Counted from the first letter of the stretch, positions 35,958 to 46,003 are shown. The stretch is 64,000 nucleotides of DNA from Paenibacillus pedocola (GCF_031599675.1 NZ_CP134223.1:5872501-5936500), one strand, 5' to 3'. Translations and numbers: made by a program. The notes: generated by a model not told the origin, from the sequence alone.

Positions 35958-36974
35958 TTGAGTATTATTGAAGCCAGAGGACTGTCGAAGTCCTTTCTGC
36001 AGGCGGTGAAGGAACCGGGGCTAAAAGGTGCGCTCAAGCATCTGCTTGTGCCTAGGAACATTACCAAGGTCGCGGTGCAGCCGCTGGACCTGAGCATTGA
36101 AGCCGGCGAGACGGTCGCCTATGTGGGGCCGAACGGTGCCGGCAAGTCCACCACGATCAAGATGCTGAGCGGAATACTGATGCCCTCTGCAGGCAGTATT
36201 ACTGTAAACGGTATCAATCCGTATAAAAAAAGAATGGAGAACGCCGCCCAGATCGGTGCCGTCTTCGGCCAGCGCACCCAGCTGTGGTGGGATATCCCGA
36301 TTGTGGAGTCATTTTCGCTGCTGAAGGATATCTACCAGATCCCCGATCACGTGTACCGGGCAAATCTCGACCAGTTTATTGAACTGCTGGGTATGAGTGA
36401 ATTTATTCACTTATCCGCCCGCAAGCTCTCCCTGGGGCAACGTATGCGTGCGGATCTGGCCGCCGCCCTCTTACATAACCCGCCCATTGTCTATCTGGAT
36501 GAACCGACGATCGGCCTGGATGTCTCCGTGAAGCAGAAGATCCGCGAATTCATCAAAAAGATCAATCAGGAACAGCAGACTACCGTGATGCTGACCACCC
36601 ATGATCTAGGCGACATCGAAGACCTGTGCAAACGGCTCATTATCATCGATCACGGCTCGATCATTTATGACGGCAGCCTGAGTGAGGTGAAATCGCGTTT
36701 TGCCAAAAGCCGGGTGATTTTCTTTCAGGTGGGCTCCCCGATGCCGGAGCTTTACGAACAGCTGGCACAGACCGAGGGAATGAAGCTGGAGCTGCAAAGT
36801 GAGCAGGAGTTCTCCGTCTCTTTTGACCGGTATGAATATACTGCCAGCGATGTGGTCAGCCGGGTAATGCGGCATGGGGAGGTCATTGACTTCCGGATGG
36901 AGGATGCCAACATCGAACAGGTCATCAAAGCCGTGTATGACGGAAATCTGGACCTGAATCAAAGCGGCCAATAA
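35958..36974 (+). CDS. ABC-2 type transporter ATP-binding protein
   Basis: A 338-residue ATPase. Walker A GPNGAGKSTTIKML, signature LSLGQRMRADLAAALL, Walker B IVYLDEPTIGLD and the H-loop TTHDLGD are present, with a C-terminal extension of about 80 residues. I prefer the TTG at 35958, because AAGGAGG lies exactly 7 bases upstream. The in-frame ATG 30 bases earlier would read through the ribosome binding site. The LSLGQ signature variant and the two-permease layout that follows fit multi-component ABC-2 exporters related to the DUF990 group. Substrate unknown. Confidence 0.92.
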   Translation: MSIIEARGLSKSFLQAVKEPGLKGALKHLLVPRNITKVAVQPLDLSIEAGETVAYVGPNGAGKSTTIKMLSGILMPSAGSITVNGINPYKKRMENAAQIGAVFGQRTQLWWDIPIVESFSLLKDIYQIPDHVYRANLDQFIELLGMSEFIHLSARKLSLGQRMRADLAAALLHNPPIVYLDEPTIGLDVSVKQKIREFIKKINQEQQTTVMLTTHDLGDIEDLCKRLIIIDHGSIIYDGSLSEVKSRFAKSRVIFFQVGSPMPELYEQLAQTEGMKLELQSEQEFSVSFDRYEYTASDVVSRVMRHGEVIDFRMEDANIEQVIKAVYDGNLDLNQSGQ

Positions 36975-36992
36975 GGAGGTATAGCCACAGTC

Positions 36993-37799
36993 ATGTCTGC
37001 CATCCATTTGAAGAAGTATAGAAGCATTGCCAACCGTTCCCTGCAAAATGTACTGGCGTACCGCACCTCTTACGTCATCGGTTTCCTGGCGAATACCGTG
37101 AATCTGCTGGCGATCTACTTTTTATGGCAGGGGATTTACAGCGGCCGGGCAGAGGTCGGAGGCTATAGCTGGGATCAGATGAAAACCTATCTGCTGGTCA
37201 CTTTTCTGGCCAATTCCGTGCTCTCCTGGTACTCCGAAACGGCCATCTCCGGTAAAATCCTCGACGGGAGCGTTGCCGTGGACCTGCTGAAGCCGATTGA
37301 TTTCCAGACCGCCCGCTTCTCAGAAACACTTGGGGCCAGCCTGCTCGAAGGCGGAATGAGCGCCATCCTGCTGATTCTGTTTGCTTCCTTTCTGTCCGGG
37401 ATCACTCTTCCGCATTCGCTGCTCGTATATGTGCTGTTTGCCTTAAGCCTGCTTGGGGCGATTCTGGTGAAATTCGGCGTTGTGTATCTGGCAGCATTGC
37501 TGTGCTTCTGGTCTACCGGCTCGATGGGCATCGTCTGGACCCGGATTGCGGTCACTAATCTTTTGTCGGGGGCGCTTGTGCCGCTGGCCTTTTTTCCGGA
37601 CTGGCTGGAGCGGCTGGCATTATGGCTGCCGTTTCAGAGTATCATTCATACGCCAACGATGATTTTTCTGCAGCAGGCCGGTACCATGGAAAGTCTGAAG
37701 CTGATCGCACTGCAGGCCTTCTGGGGGATTGCGCTCTGGATCGCCGGCAAATGCATGTGGAACTGGGCGGTCCGCCAGGTGACGATTCATGGAGGCTAA
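36993..37799 (+). CDS. ABC-2 family transporter permease subunit 1
   Basis: A 268-residue protein with six predicted membrane helices. The N-terminus HLKKYRSIANRSLQNVLAYR is followed by helix 1, and WYSETAISGKILDGSVAVDL forms the conserved cytoplasmic loop seen in the DUF990-like ABC-2 permeases. AAGGAGGT lies upstream with a 12-base gap to the ATG. It sits 18 bases after the ATPase gene. Confidence 0.88.
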   Translation: MSAIHLKKYRSIANRSLQNVLAYRTSYVIGFLANTVNLLAIYFLWQGIYSGRAEVGGYSWDQMKTYLLVTFLANSVLSWYSETAISGKILDGSVAVDLLKPIDFQTARFSETLGASLLEGGMSAILLILFASFLSGITLPHSLLVYVLFALSLLGAILVKFGVVYLAALLCFWSTGSMGIVWTRIAVTNLLSGALVPLAFFPDWLERLALWLPFQSIIHTPTMIFLQQAGTMESLKLIALQAFWGIALWIAGKCMWNWAVRQVTIHGG

Positions 37800-37819
37800 G
37801 ACGAAAGGAGTGAAGGCCG

Positions 37820-38617
37820 GTGCGGGTGTCACGGATGTTCTATCTGTACAGAAGGCTGTACGTGCAGCAGCTCAAAGCCATTCTCGAATATAATAAAGAT
37901 TTCTACATCTTAATGTGCTCAGCGGCGCTAACACAGGTGCTGGGTTTTGTCTTCCTCTGGGTGATCTATGACCGGATTCCCGACATCAACGGCTGGCAGT
38001 TCTGGGAAGTAACGTTTATGTATGCAATGATTTTTGTGACCGAGGGAGTGGGCTCGTTATTTTTTGAAGGCACCTGGCGGATGGGCAGACTGGTAAATAT
38101 GGGTGAGCTGGACCGCTATCTGCTGCGGCCGGTACCTGTAGTGCTGCAGGTCTTTTGTACAGGTATCGGAATCAACGGCCTTGGGAACCTGCTCATCGGC
38201 GGAGTGATTATCTGGCAATCGCTGGTTCACGGGCATATCCACTGGACCCTGGGCAAAATCATCATCACCCTCCTGCTCCTCCTTACAGCGGTGATTATCC
38301 GGGTATCGATCAATCTGGCTGCCAACTCGGCCGCCTTCTGGATCAGGAACGCCGGCAATGCCTTTCCGCTGATGGTGCATAATCTGGCTGATCTGGCCAA
38401 ATATCCGCTCACGCTGTTCCCGCAGGCCATTCGCGTGTTCGTCTCGACTGTACTCCCCTATGCCTTCATTAGCTTCTACCCGGCAACCTATATTTTCGGC
38501 AAAAGCGAATGGTCCGGCTGGTGGATGCTCGCTCCTGTCGCGGCACTGGGCAGCGCAGCGGCTGCGTATGGCATCTTCCGCTTCGGACTTTCCCGTTATG
38601 AGAGTACAGGAAACTAG
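37820..38617 (+). CDS. ABC-2 family transporter permease subunit 2
   Basis: A 265-residue, six-helix permease, distantly similar in layout to the preceding one (shared YVQQLKAILEYNKDFYI-type start and a GELDRYLLRPVPVVLQVF loop that parallels VAVDLLKPIDFQTARF of subunit 1). GTG start with AAAGGAG 10 bases upstream. It completes a three-gene operon. The hairpin that follows is shared with the convergent RND gene. Confidence 0.88.
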   Translation: MRVSRMFYLYRRLYVQQLKAILEYNKDFYILMCSAALTQVLGFVFLWVIYDRIPDINGWQFWEVTFMYAMIFVTEGVGSLFFEGTWRMGRLVNMGELDRYLLRPVPVVLQVFCTGIGINGLGNLLIGGVIIWQSLVHGHIHWTLGKIIITLLLLLTAVIIRVSINLAANSAAFWIRNAGNAFPLMVHNLADLAKYPLTLFPQAIRVFVSTVLPYAFISFYPATYIFGKSEWSGWWMLAPVAALGSAAAAYGIFRFGLSRYESTGN

Positions 38618-38681
38618 ACGGCTAGTGGCAATCACTGAACGTAACAGAACTTATACAGGGAGGAATAGCAAGCAAACAACC

Positions 38682-38712
38682 AAGAGCAGTGCGGACATTC
38701 CGCACTGCTCTT
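38682..38712. terminator. Hairpin between convergent ABC and RND genes
   Basis: AAGAGCAGTGCGGA and TCCGCACTGCTCTT form a perfect 14-bp stem with a 3-base loop. T-tracts are weak on both sides. Its position between convergent genes supports bidirectional termination. Confidence 0.65.
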
Positions 38713-38753
38713 CGAGTTATTGCGATATTTAGGAGTTACTGCACAGGCCTTGC

Positions 38754-41700
38754 CTAAGCGGCAGCTCCGGATTTGACAGCCTGCTTGCGTTCCTTGGCAG
38801 ATTTGCGGAAATACAGCAGCTCATAAATGGCTGGTACAACCAGCAGCGTGAGCAAGGTTGCTGCGGTTAATCCGCCGATGACTACAATCGCCAGACTCTG
38901 CGAGACGATGCTTCCCTGCTCGGACTGACCGAACAGGAGCGGCAGCATGGCGCAGACCGTGGCAATGGCCGTCATCAGAATAGGACGCATCCGTGTGCCG
39001 GTTGCTTCCAGAATAGCTGCGCGGATCGGCATATGCTCCTCGTTCTGCTTAATCCGGTCAATCAGTACCACCGCATTCGTGACTACGATCCCTATGAGCA
39101 TCAGCGCACCGAACAAGGCGGTGAAGTCAGGAGTAACGCCTGAAATAATCAGCGCTATGATGGCACCGATGGCCGCAAGCGGCAGTGAGAACATGATAGC
39201 CAGCGGTGCACGCAGTGTCTTAAAGGTCAGCACCATAATCAGATACACCAAACCGATGGAGATCAGCGCGGTCATTCCAAGATCGCTGAAGTCTCCGGCC
39301 TGATCGGCTGAAGCGCCTCCGGCAAACAAGCTTACCCCATCCGGCAGCGTAATGCTGTCCGTCTGTTTTTTGATATCGGCTCCGATCGCCGACACTTTCT
39401 TCGGATCAACCTCTGCAGTAATGCGCACATAAGGCTTGCCGTCCTTATGATAGAGCATGGCCGGCTGATCTGTGACTTCCAGAGAAGCTACATCAGAGAG
39501 CTGCTTCGGACCGCCGGAGGTCATAATGGTGATCTTTTGGAGATCCTCCTGCGACTGTGGTTTCAATACCGGCTCCAATAAGACGGCCGCCGGAGAACCA
39601 TCGAGCTCCATCTGACCCAGCGGAACCGGGTTAAGCATTGCGCTCAGCTGCATGGAGATTTCCTGGGCGTTGGCTACTGCGGGATCAACCTTGAAGGCAA
39701 ATACCGGTTTGGTATCCTCCATATTACTGCTGACCTTTTCCACGCCTTCTATACTTTCTATTTTGGACGCCGCCTCTTTCGCAACCTTATTAATTACGGC
39801 GAGATCATCACCGACGATATCCACATATTCACTCGTTGAAGTAGAGCCCATCATGCTGGCCTCATTCGCCGTCAGTGTTGCCCCGGCATAGCTGTCCTGC
39901 AGACCACGGATATGGTCAAGGAAAGCTTGAGCATCAGCATCTTCCTTCATCATTACAGTATAGTCCACCTGAGTCAGCGAGGTTACACTGCCCCATCTGG
40001 CCGAATCCGCGCTGTTCCCGGATTGCATGATTACCGTCTCCGCCTGCGGCTGGCCCATCATTTCCTGCTCCAGCTGTTTGCCCTTCTCCAGCACTTCCGT
40101 TACCGGCACATCGTTGGGATAGACGAGCTGAACGGTTACCATACTGGCATCCGAAGCATTAAGCGCACCCTTAGGCATATTGATGTAAGCGGCAATCGAA
40201 CCGACAAGCAGTACGAGACCCAGCGTCAGCGTAATCCACTTGCGGTGAAGATTCCATTCTAAGAAACGGCTGAACCACTTGGCAGGCTCATGCTCCTTCA
40301 TCGACGAACCTCGCAGCAGCCATGAGCTCAGAAGTGGCACCACGGTCAGCGCGACTACCAGCGAAGTGAGCAAGGAATAGGTTACCGTTAAGGCAAACGG
40401 CAGCAGGAAGGCCTGCAGGCCGCCGCGCAGCAGTCCCATCGGCAGGAAGACCGCGACCGTGGCAAGCGTCGAACTGGTAATCGCTCTGGCTACCTCACGG
40501 GTTGCACTGACCACCAGATCCTTCGAAAGGGGCTCCTTCTGCAGCCTCCGGTAAATATTCTCGATTACCACTATACTGTCATCGACCAGACGTCCGACCG
40601 CAACGGCCACCCCGCCCAGTGTGACAATGTTCAAAGTAATCCCGGAAACATTAAGCAGATACAGCGTCACGGCCAGAGACAGCGGAATCGAGACAGCCGT
40701 AATCAGCGTAGCCCGGATATTGCGCAGGAACAGCAGAATGACGACCGTTGCGAACAAAGCGCCGAGCAGAACCTCACGCATCATACTGTTAACCGAGGTG
40801 ACCACCATATCGGAGGTGCTGAAGATCACGGAGAGCTCAGCATTTTTTACACTTTTATTTATACTGTCTGCAGTGTCACGTACCTTCTCACCTACATCAA
40901 CCGCATTGGCACCCGCTTCTTTGGTGACTACGGCGAACAGCACATCCTTACCGTTCGAGCGGCTCACGCTCTCCTGGTCTACTTTTGCTTCCACGGCAGC
41001 AATATCCTGCAGGGTCACGCCGGCAGCTACAGGAAGCTTCTTGAGTGTATCGATGCTGTCAATCGAGGACACAACGTTCACATTACCCGTCTGGCCGCCA
41101 ATGGTCTGCTCACCGATGGATGCCGACACGCTGCGGCCTTGAAGCAGTCCCAGCACCTGGGCGGTAGACACTCCCTTGGCTGCCATCGCCTGCGGATCAA
41201 GCTTCACATTGACCTGCGGGCTGGTTTTGCCGTAGAGCGCTACACTGGCTACCCCGTCTATCTTCTGCAGCTCTGGAATGATCGTATTCTCGGCGATCGC
41301 CAGATTATCCTTAGTGAGCCCCTCCTCGAAAGACAGGGTCGCCTGGCTGACAGGAATCATCGAGGTGTTAAGCTGAACGATGAAGGGGTCCATGACTCCC
41401 TCCGGGAAATGCAATGCGCCGACGGCTTTTTCAACCTCCTGCGCCGCTTCCTTCATATTGGTCTTTCCGTCAAAATAAATGTCCACCTGGGCATACCCGT
41501 CACCGGAAGTAGACATCTGCTCGGTTTTGCCCTTCACCGCTGAGGTTGCCGCCTCAATCGGCTTCGTCACATTACTCTCCATGGCATGAGCATCCTGGCC
41601 CGGTCCCAGTACGGTAACTGTCACCTGCGGATTATCAGCCTCCGGCATAAATTCCATCGGCAATGAAGTATAACTCAGCATTCCCACCACAAGCGCCATG

Positions 41701-41759
41701 ACGACCAGAAGACCCACAGCCCCCTTATTGCCGAATGACCATTTTGTTAACCACGTCAT
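38754..41759 (-). CDS. RND-family efflux transporter (AcrB/SwrC-like)
   Basis: A 1001-residue proton-driven exporter with about 12 membrane helices in two repeats and two large extracytoplasmic loops. The N-terminus runs through AVGLLVVMALVVGMLSY; the loop starts DNPQVTVTVLGPGQDA. Helix 4 has the proton-relay acidic pair in VAVGRLVDDSIVVIENIYRR (about residue 390). The Firmicute relative SwrC (YerP) handles surfactin-like lipopeptides and drugs. AAGGGGA lies upstream of the ATG. Monocistronic: no adaptor protein is adjacent, as is usual for SwrC-like pumps. Confidence 0.95.
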   Translation of the reverse strand: MTWLTKWSFGNKGAVGLLVVMALVVGMLSYTSLPMEFMPEADNPQVTVTVLGPGQDAHAMESNVTKPIEAATSAVKGKTEQMSTSGDGYAQVDIYFDGKTNMKEAAQEVEKAVGALHFPEGVMDPFIVQLNTSMIPVSQATLSFEEGLTKDNLAIAENTIIPELQKIDGVASVALYGKTSPQVNVKLDPQAMAAKGVSTAQVLGLLQGRSVSASIGEQTIGGQTGNVNVVSSIDSIDTLKKLPVAAGVTLQDIAAVEAKVDQESVSRSNGKDVLFAVVTKEAGANAVDVGEKVRDTADSINKSVKNAELSVIFSTSDMVVTSVNSMMREVLLGALFATVVILLFLRNIRATLITAVSIPLSLAVTLYLLNVSGITLNIVTLGGVAVAVGRLVDDSIVVIENIYRRLQKEPLSKDLVVSATREVARAITSSTLATVAVFLPMGLLRGGLQAFLLPFALTVTYSLLTSLVVALTVVPLLSSWLLRGSSMKEHEPAKWFSRFLEWNLHRKWITLTLGLVLLVGSIAAYINMPKGALNASDASMVTVQLVYPNDVPVTEVLEKGKQLEQEMMGQPQAETVIMQSGNSADSARWGSVTSLTQVDYTVMMKEDADAQAFLDHIRGLQDSYAGATLTANEASMMGSTSTSEYVDIVGDDLAVINKVAKEAASKIESIEGVEKVSSNMEDTKPVFAFKVDPAVANAQEISMQLSAMLNPVPLGQMELDGSPAAVLLEPVLKPQSQEDLQKITIMTSGGPKQLSDVASLEVTDQPAMLYHKDGKPYVRITAEVDPKKVSAIGADIKKQTDSITLPDGVSLFAGGASADQAGDFSDLGMTALISIGLVYLIMVLTFKTLRAPLAIMFSLPLAAIGAIIALIISGVTPDFTALFGALMLIGIVVTNAVVLIDRIKQNEEHMPIRAAILEATGTRMRPILMTAIATVCAMLPLLFGQSEQGSIVSQSLAIVVIGGLTAATLLTLLVVPAIYELLYFRKSAKERKQAVKSGAAA

Positions 41760-41961
41760 TTTCTAAATCCCCTTCCACCCCAGTATTTTAGCTTAGCTTC
41801 TTATGTCTGTATCCGTTATGTATGAACTGCCGCTTTCTTGCTTTAGTGTAGTGTCTTTTGAGTAATGTCAAAACCGCCTGGCGGAGGGTTTCGTACTCCG
41901 TCTTAGGTCGGGGTTCTTCCCCCTCCCGGGACAGAGGTAAGCAAAATTCTAGGTGTCCTTA

Positions 41962-41993
41962 TAAAAGAAAAGAAGAGCCCCGGTACAGGCTCC
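41962..41993 (-). terminator. Probable terminator after the rhamnose mutarotase gene
   Basis: On the minus strand, GGAGCC and GGGCTC form a short stem with a small loop, followed by the T-rich TTCTTTTCTTTTAT. It lies about 55 bases past the mutarotase stop. Confidence 0.5.
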
Positions 41994-42045
41994 TCCTCGT
42001 AAAGCATCTATTCGTTTAACACGATTGATTATACCGAAGTGTCTC

Positions 42046-42372
42046 CTACTCCAGATAAAATACCTCTCGAAGCGGCTCCATCGGCGTTTCTTCATTGAAA
42101 TCAAATGACCCTTCCACCATCTTAGAGGTTATCGCGTTCCACCGGTTGCAGGCCTCGCTCTGGGCTATGTAGGCAAAGGCTGCTTCCTTGTCGTCACATT
42201 CAAAGCAGTAGAAAAATTGATTGCCGTTCTGAAAAATCGAATAATTAGTAATACCCGCCTTACTGTGTTCTTCCAGAATCTCCGGCCAAGGATTCAAATG
42301 CATCTGCACGTACTCCTCCAGACACTCTTCCTTTACCCGCCAGGTCCAAGCCAGCTTATTGCTGTTCTCCAT
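42046..42372 (-). CDS. rhaM: L-rhamnose mutarotase
   Basis: A 108-residue protein that interconverts alpha and beta anomers of L-rhamnose. It follows the E. coli RhaM pattern closely: EEYVQMHLNPWPEILEEH (catalytic His and Trp-Pro-Glu), GITNYSIF, ACNRWNAITSKM, and the ending LREVFYLE. Start at ATG 42372: GGGAGGTTATGAG lies immediately upstream. A longer in-frame start 39 bases earlier lacks such a site. It stands alone, with no rhamnose isomerase, kinase or transporter nearby. Confidence 0.88.
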   Translation of the reverse strand: MENSNKLAWTWRVKEECLEEYVQMHLNPWPEILEEHSKAGITNYSIFQNGNQFFYCFECDDKEAAFAYIAQSEACNRWNAITSKMVEGSFDFNEETPMEPLREVFYLE

Positions 42373-42682
42373 CTCATAACCTCCCAAGAGTTTTGTGAGC
42401 ATAGACTTCATTGATTTACTTCGTACAAAACTTGCCTCGTAAGCATCTGCTTTGTGTGGTGAGCCTGCACCCGGTTGACTTCATCTATGTATTCGCGCTT
42501 TGATATACCGTGGCGTAAATCATCCATCTTGGCGGCCCTCTCTTATGATACCGTTTACATTGTAGCATTAGCAACTATTTTGCAGAATAAAAAAAGCAAA
42601 CCTGCTGCTCCCGGTCACTTTCGACCAGGAGCAGCAGGCTCCGCTAATCACAATGACTATGATCCTGAACGCGGCTGACTGC
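42373..42682. other. Intergenic region between the mutarotase and the second ABC-2 operon
   Basis: Apart from the terminator at 42589-42638 (separate entry), no gene or RNA is visible here. Confidence 0.4.
42589..42638 (-). terminator. Terminator of the minus-strand ABC-2 operon
   Basis: A 16-bp stem CCTGCTGCTCCCGGTC / GACCAGGAGCAGCAGG (one mismatch) with a 6-base loop. On the minus strand it is followed by TTTGCTTTTTTT. Confidence 0.88.
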
Positions 42683-43843
42683 TTAAGCGCTGATACCTGC
42701 CTCATTAGGCCGGAGAGTCGCGGATCCGAAAGCCAGCAGAATTGCCGCCATCAGGCCGAGTACCGCAAAGGGAAGCCAGAGCTCATTCCAGCCGCCGCCG
42801 GTGGCAGCAATGTCCACCGCCTGGATAGCCCACTTCTGCGGAGTGAAATTGGCCGCCTTCTGCATATATTCCGGCATGATGGTGAGCGGCCAGAAGCATC
42901 CGCCCAGCATACAGGTCGGCGTAAGAATGAGTGCGTTCAGCATCCCCGCATTACGGGGATTGCGGATCAGGCCGGCTACGGTACCGGCGATACCCATCGA
43001 TACAAGCATAAACGCAGCCAGCACCAGGAAGTACAGGTACATCGGTATTTCATAGTCATAGCGCAGCACCCATTTGCCCAACGACAGCACAACGGCAATC
43101 TGAATGATTCCCACCAGAAAGCTGCCGAGAAAGTTGCCCAGGGCAATTTCATAAGCACGGACCGGAGCGCTGTACATTCGCATCATTGTCCGGCCTCTGC
43201 GGTCATCCATAATTAAGTTGACTGTACTGGTTACCAGGTTCATCAGGAACATCAGCGTCAAGCCCGTTATGATTCCAAGTGTCTGCCGGGGATACAGATT
43301 ATAATCGGTCCGTATACTTCCTACGTTATGCTGCTCCGCCTGCTGCAGAATCGCGGTAAACTGCGCCTCAGGCTCACCCGCACCGGCGGCCCCCTTCACC
43401 GTCCCTGCCGTCACCAGCATTTCGCCGGCGATAGCAGCAGCTTTCATTTTGATCAGAACCGAATCCTCCGATGCTTTCAGCTCGTAGACGGTCAGCTGCG
43501 GCTGAGTGCCGTTCAGTAATTCGGTTGTGTAGTCAGCCGGAATCAGGAGTCCGGCCACTCCTTTCTGCCCGATTACACTTTCCTTCATCTTCTCCTCATC
43601 ACTGCTCTCCACCAGTTTGTAATCCCCGGTTTTCTCCAGTTCGGCCAGCAGATGTTTTCCTCCGGCGCCTGTATCCCTATTGGTATACAGTAAGGTTGTA
43701 TCAGAGCCCTCAGCTACACCTCCGGTAATCGAAATAATTCCTGCAACCACGATGCTCGGCAGCAAAATATACATAAGCATCCCTCTGCGGGTGCCGATAG
43801 TCCGTTTAACCATATTCCAGCCGATCGTCAAAATGTTATTCAT
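42683..43843 (-). CDS. ABC-2 transporter permease (distal)
   Basis: A 386-residue permease with an N-terminal helix, a large extracytoplasmic domain (about 45-190) and five C-terminal helices, the YhgE/ABC2_membrane_3-type plan. DDRRGRTMMRMYSAPVRAYE is the conserved coupling segment. The ATG overlaps the end of the upstream permease by 8 bases, so translation is coupled. Part of the three-gene operon next to a two-component system. Likely exports, or confers resistance to, an antimicrobial; this is inference from similar loci. Confidence 0.9.
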   Translation of the reverse strand: MNNILTIGWNMVKRTIGTRRGMLMYILLPSIVVAGIISITGGVAEGSDTTLLYTNRDTGAGGKHLLAELEKTGDYKLVESSDEEKMKESVIGQKGVAGLLIPADYTTELLNGTQPQLTVYELKASEDSVLIKMKAAAIAGEMLVTAGTVKGAAGAGEPEAQFTAILQQAEQHNVGSIRTDYNLYPRQTLGIITGLTLMFLMNLVTSTVNLIMDDRRGRTMMRMYSAPVRAYEIALGNFLGSFLVGIIQIAVVLSLGKWVLRYDYEIPMYLYFLVLAAFMLVSMGIAGTVAGLIRNPRNAGMLNALILTPTCMLGGCFWPLTIMPEYMQKAANFTPQKWAIQAVDIAATGGGWNELWLPFAVLGLMAAILLAFGSATLRPNEAGISA

Positions 43844-45005
43844 GGTAACCCACCTTTCGGTATGTGAACAGAGCCGCGCTGAACAAAACGAGGCAAATAA
43901 CCGACATTACGAGCAAATTCGGTAAAATCTGCCCTAACCCGGAATGCAGCATCATCCGGATCATGGCCTGCTGCTCCCAGTGGTTTATTGTAAAGGCACC
44001 CACGCTGTTCACCCATGCATCCGGAAGCGGCGCCATCCCCCCGCTGAGAAAGGTCATAACTACCGTAACAATGTTGATGATATTAATAGCGCTTGTTCTT
44101 GTTTTGCTGAACATGCAGATGAGAATGGAGAATGTCATCGAGGCAATAATCATCAGCAGGCAGAACAGCATCAGCAGGCCCGGGCGGTTGCCCCAATAGA
44201 CACCGAACAGCACATCGGTAAAGAAAATAATTGCTGCACACTGCAGCACCGTCACAACACCGACTCCCAGCATTTTGCCGATGAACAGCTGTGAGCCTTT
44301 TACCGGCATGGAGTTGATGCGGAAGAGGGTGTGGCTGTCTTTCTCGCTGAACAGAGAGTGGCTAACTGTAAATCCGCTGTACAGGAGAAACATCAGCAGC
44401 ATGGAAGCCGCATAGAACTGGGAGGCGTTGTAGGTTTTCCCGCCATTGTTAAGGTCCCCAAGTTTCACCGCAGACTGTTCAGCCGCCATCGGCAAAGCTG
44501 CCGTGATCGCTGCCGGACCAAGCGTCATTGCTGCCGCCTGCTTGTAATTGATAGCGCTGAGGAAGTTGTCAAACACTGTGCCTGCAACGGTGTTGTCACT
44601 ATGGTTTTTGCCGAGAATGAACTCCAGCTCCGCCTTTTTGCCGCTTTGAACTTCGCTGTCAAAACCCTGCGGCACAATGACTGCGTATCCGTATTTGCCC
44701 GTGCGGAGCCCGCTTTCCGCCTCCTGCCGGGTCCCGACTTCCACAGGAATAATGTAATCCTTAACCTCATCCGATTTCACAAAATCCTCAAGCATTGCCG
44801 ATTTCCCGGCATCCGCAGCCGAGGAATACACTATAGCCGTCTTTACCGGATCCACCGATTCCGAGCCGTCTACGCCCACAACCCCGGAGAGTGAAGCCCC
44901 CAGCAGAAAAATCAGCACCAGCGGCAGCAAAAGCATATTCAACAGCAACGTGCGTGAACGCAACTGCCGGCGCAGCTCATACGTCATAATCGTCCAAATA
45001 TTCAT
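43836..45005 (-). CDS. ABC-2 transporter permease (proximal)
   Basis: A 389-residue permease with the same layout as its partner: N-terminal helix (RTLLLNMLLLPLVLIFLLGA), large loop, and five C-terminal helices. The coupling segment is SEKDSHTLFRINSMPVKGSQ. It starts 18 bases after the ATPase stop. Together the two permeases would form a heterodimer served by one ATPase. Confidence 0.9.
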   Translation of the reverse strand: MNIWTIMTYELRRQLRSRTLLLNMLLLPLVLIFLLGASLSGVVGVDGSESVDPVKTAIVYSSAADAGKSAMLEDFVKSDEVKDYIIPVEVGTRQEAESGLRTGKYGYAVIVPQGFDSEVQSGKKAELEFILGKNHSDNTVAGTVFDNFLSAINYKQAAAMTLGPAAITAALPMAAEQSAVKLGDLNNGGKTYNASQFYAASMLLMFLLYSGFTVSHSLFSEKDSHTLFRINSMPVKGSQLFIGKMLGVGVVTVLQCAAIIFFTDVLFGVYWGNRPGLLMLFCLLMIIASMTFSILICMFSKTRTSAINIINIVTVVMTFLSGGMAPLPDAWVNSVGAFTINHWEQQAMIRMMLHSGLGQILPNLLVMSVICLVLFSAALFTYRKVGYHE

Positions 45006-45023
45006 TTCCGCTTCTCCCCTTCC

Positions 45024-45959
45024 TCAGTCCCGCAGGGTCCGTCCGGTCAGACTGAGGAACAGCGTCTCCAGATCCGGCTCTTCAATGTGCAGGGAGACAA
45101 TGACCCCCTCATGCTTGGCAAAAATAAACAGAATGTCCTGCAGCTCACTTTGCGAAGACGGCAGATAGAGCTCTACCGCATCCTGCACTACCTCAACACG
45201 ATTGATCCGCGGATGCTTGCCCAGTTCATTAATCAGCGCCGGTGTAATATTCAGAGCGTTCACGACAATTTTCTCCTCATGGGCGACCCGTTCACGCAGT
45301 TCCTTCTCCGTGCCGCAGGCAATGATATGCCCCTTATCCATAATGGCCACCCGGTCGCAAATTGCCGCAACCTCCTCCATGTAATGACTGGTATAAATAA
45401 TCGTAGAACCAAGCTTATTCAAGGCTTTGACTGAATCCAGGATATGATTACGCGACTGCGGGTCAATGCCGACGGTCGGCTCATCCATAATGATCAGCTT
45501 CGGGCGGTGCATGATCGCACAAGCGATGTTTAACCGCCGCTTCATCCCGCCCGAGAAGGTGGACGGCTTCTCCTTGGCCCGGTCACTCAGGCCGGTAAAA
45601 GCAAGCGCCTCTTCCGTCCGTTCCTTAAGCAGACTGCCCCGCAGCCCGTAAAGCTTGCCGAAGAATCGCACATTTTCCGCTGCCGTCAATGTTTCATACA
45701 AAGCCAGCTCCTGGGGGACCAGGCCAATTCTTTTTTTGACCTCTATCGGCTGATCTTTGACTGACAGTCCGTCTATCCGGATTTCACCCGAATCATACTT
45801 GAGCAGGCCGCATATCATGCTGATCGTTGTGCTTTTTCCCGCGCCGTTTGGCCCCAGAAGCCCGAATATTTCTCCTTCTTGAATATTGATATTCACGTGG
45901 TCTACCGTCAGCTTCTGATCATACCGTTTCACCACATCACTGAGTACCGCAAGAGTCAT
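45024..45959 (-). CDS. ABC transporter ATP-binding protein
   Basis: A 311-residue ATPase: Walker A GPNGAGKSTTISM, signature FSGGMKRRLNIACA, Walker B LIIMDEPTVGIDP, H-loop TSHYMEE, with a C-terminal extension. Start at ATG 45959, since AGGAG lies 10 bases upstream; the 27 residues before it in the open frame overlap the promoter and regulatory dyad. First gene of the operon, divergent from the histidine kinase. Confidence 0.92.
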   Translation of the reverse strand: MTLAVLSDVVKRYDQKLTVDHVNINIQEGEIFGLLGPNGAGKSTTISMICGLLKYDSGEIRIDGLSVKDQPIEVKKRIGLVPQELALYETLTAAENVRFFGKLYGLRGSLLKERTEEALAFTGLSDRAKEKPSTFSGGMKRRLNIACAIMHRPKLIIMDEPTVGIDPQSRNHILDSVKALNKLGSTIIYTSHYMEEVAAICDRVAIMDKGHIIACGTEKELRERVAHEEKIVVNALNITPALINELGKHPRINRVEVVQDAVELYLPSSQSELQDILFIFAKHEGVIVSLHIEEPDLETLFLSLTGRTLRD

Positions 45960-45997
45960 CCGCACATCTCTCCTGTTCTTATCGCTTCTATAGTTCA

Positions 45998-46003
45998 ATT
46001 GTA
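45998..46003 (-). promoter_or_regulatory. Putative -10 of the minus-strand ABC-2 operon
   Basis: TACAAT on the minus strand, about 40 bases upstream of the ATPase ATG. The -35 position reads CTTCGG, a poor match. That suits an activator-dependent promoter. Confidence 0.4.

Noticed and set aside
42653-43216. 187-codon frame opposite the ABC-2 permease
   Set aside because: Same shadow pattern; no start signal; the permease on the other strand is clear.
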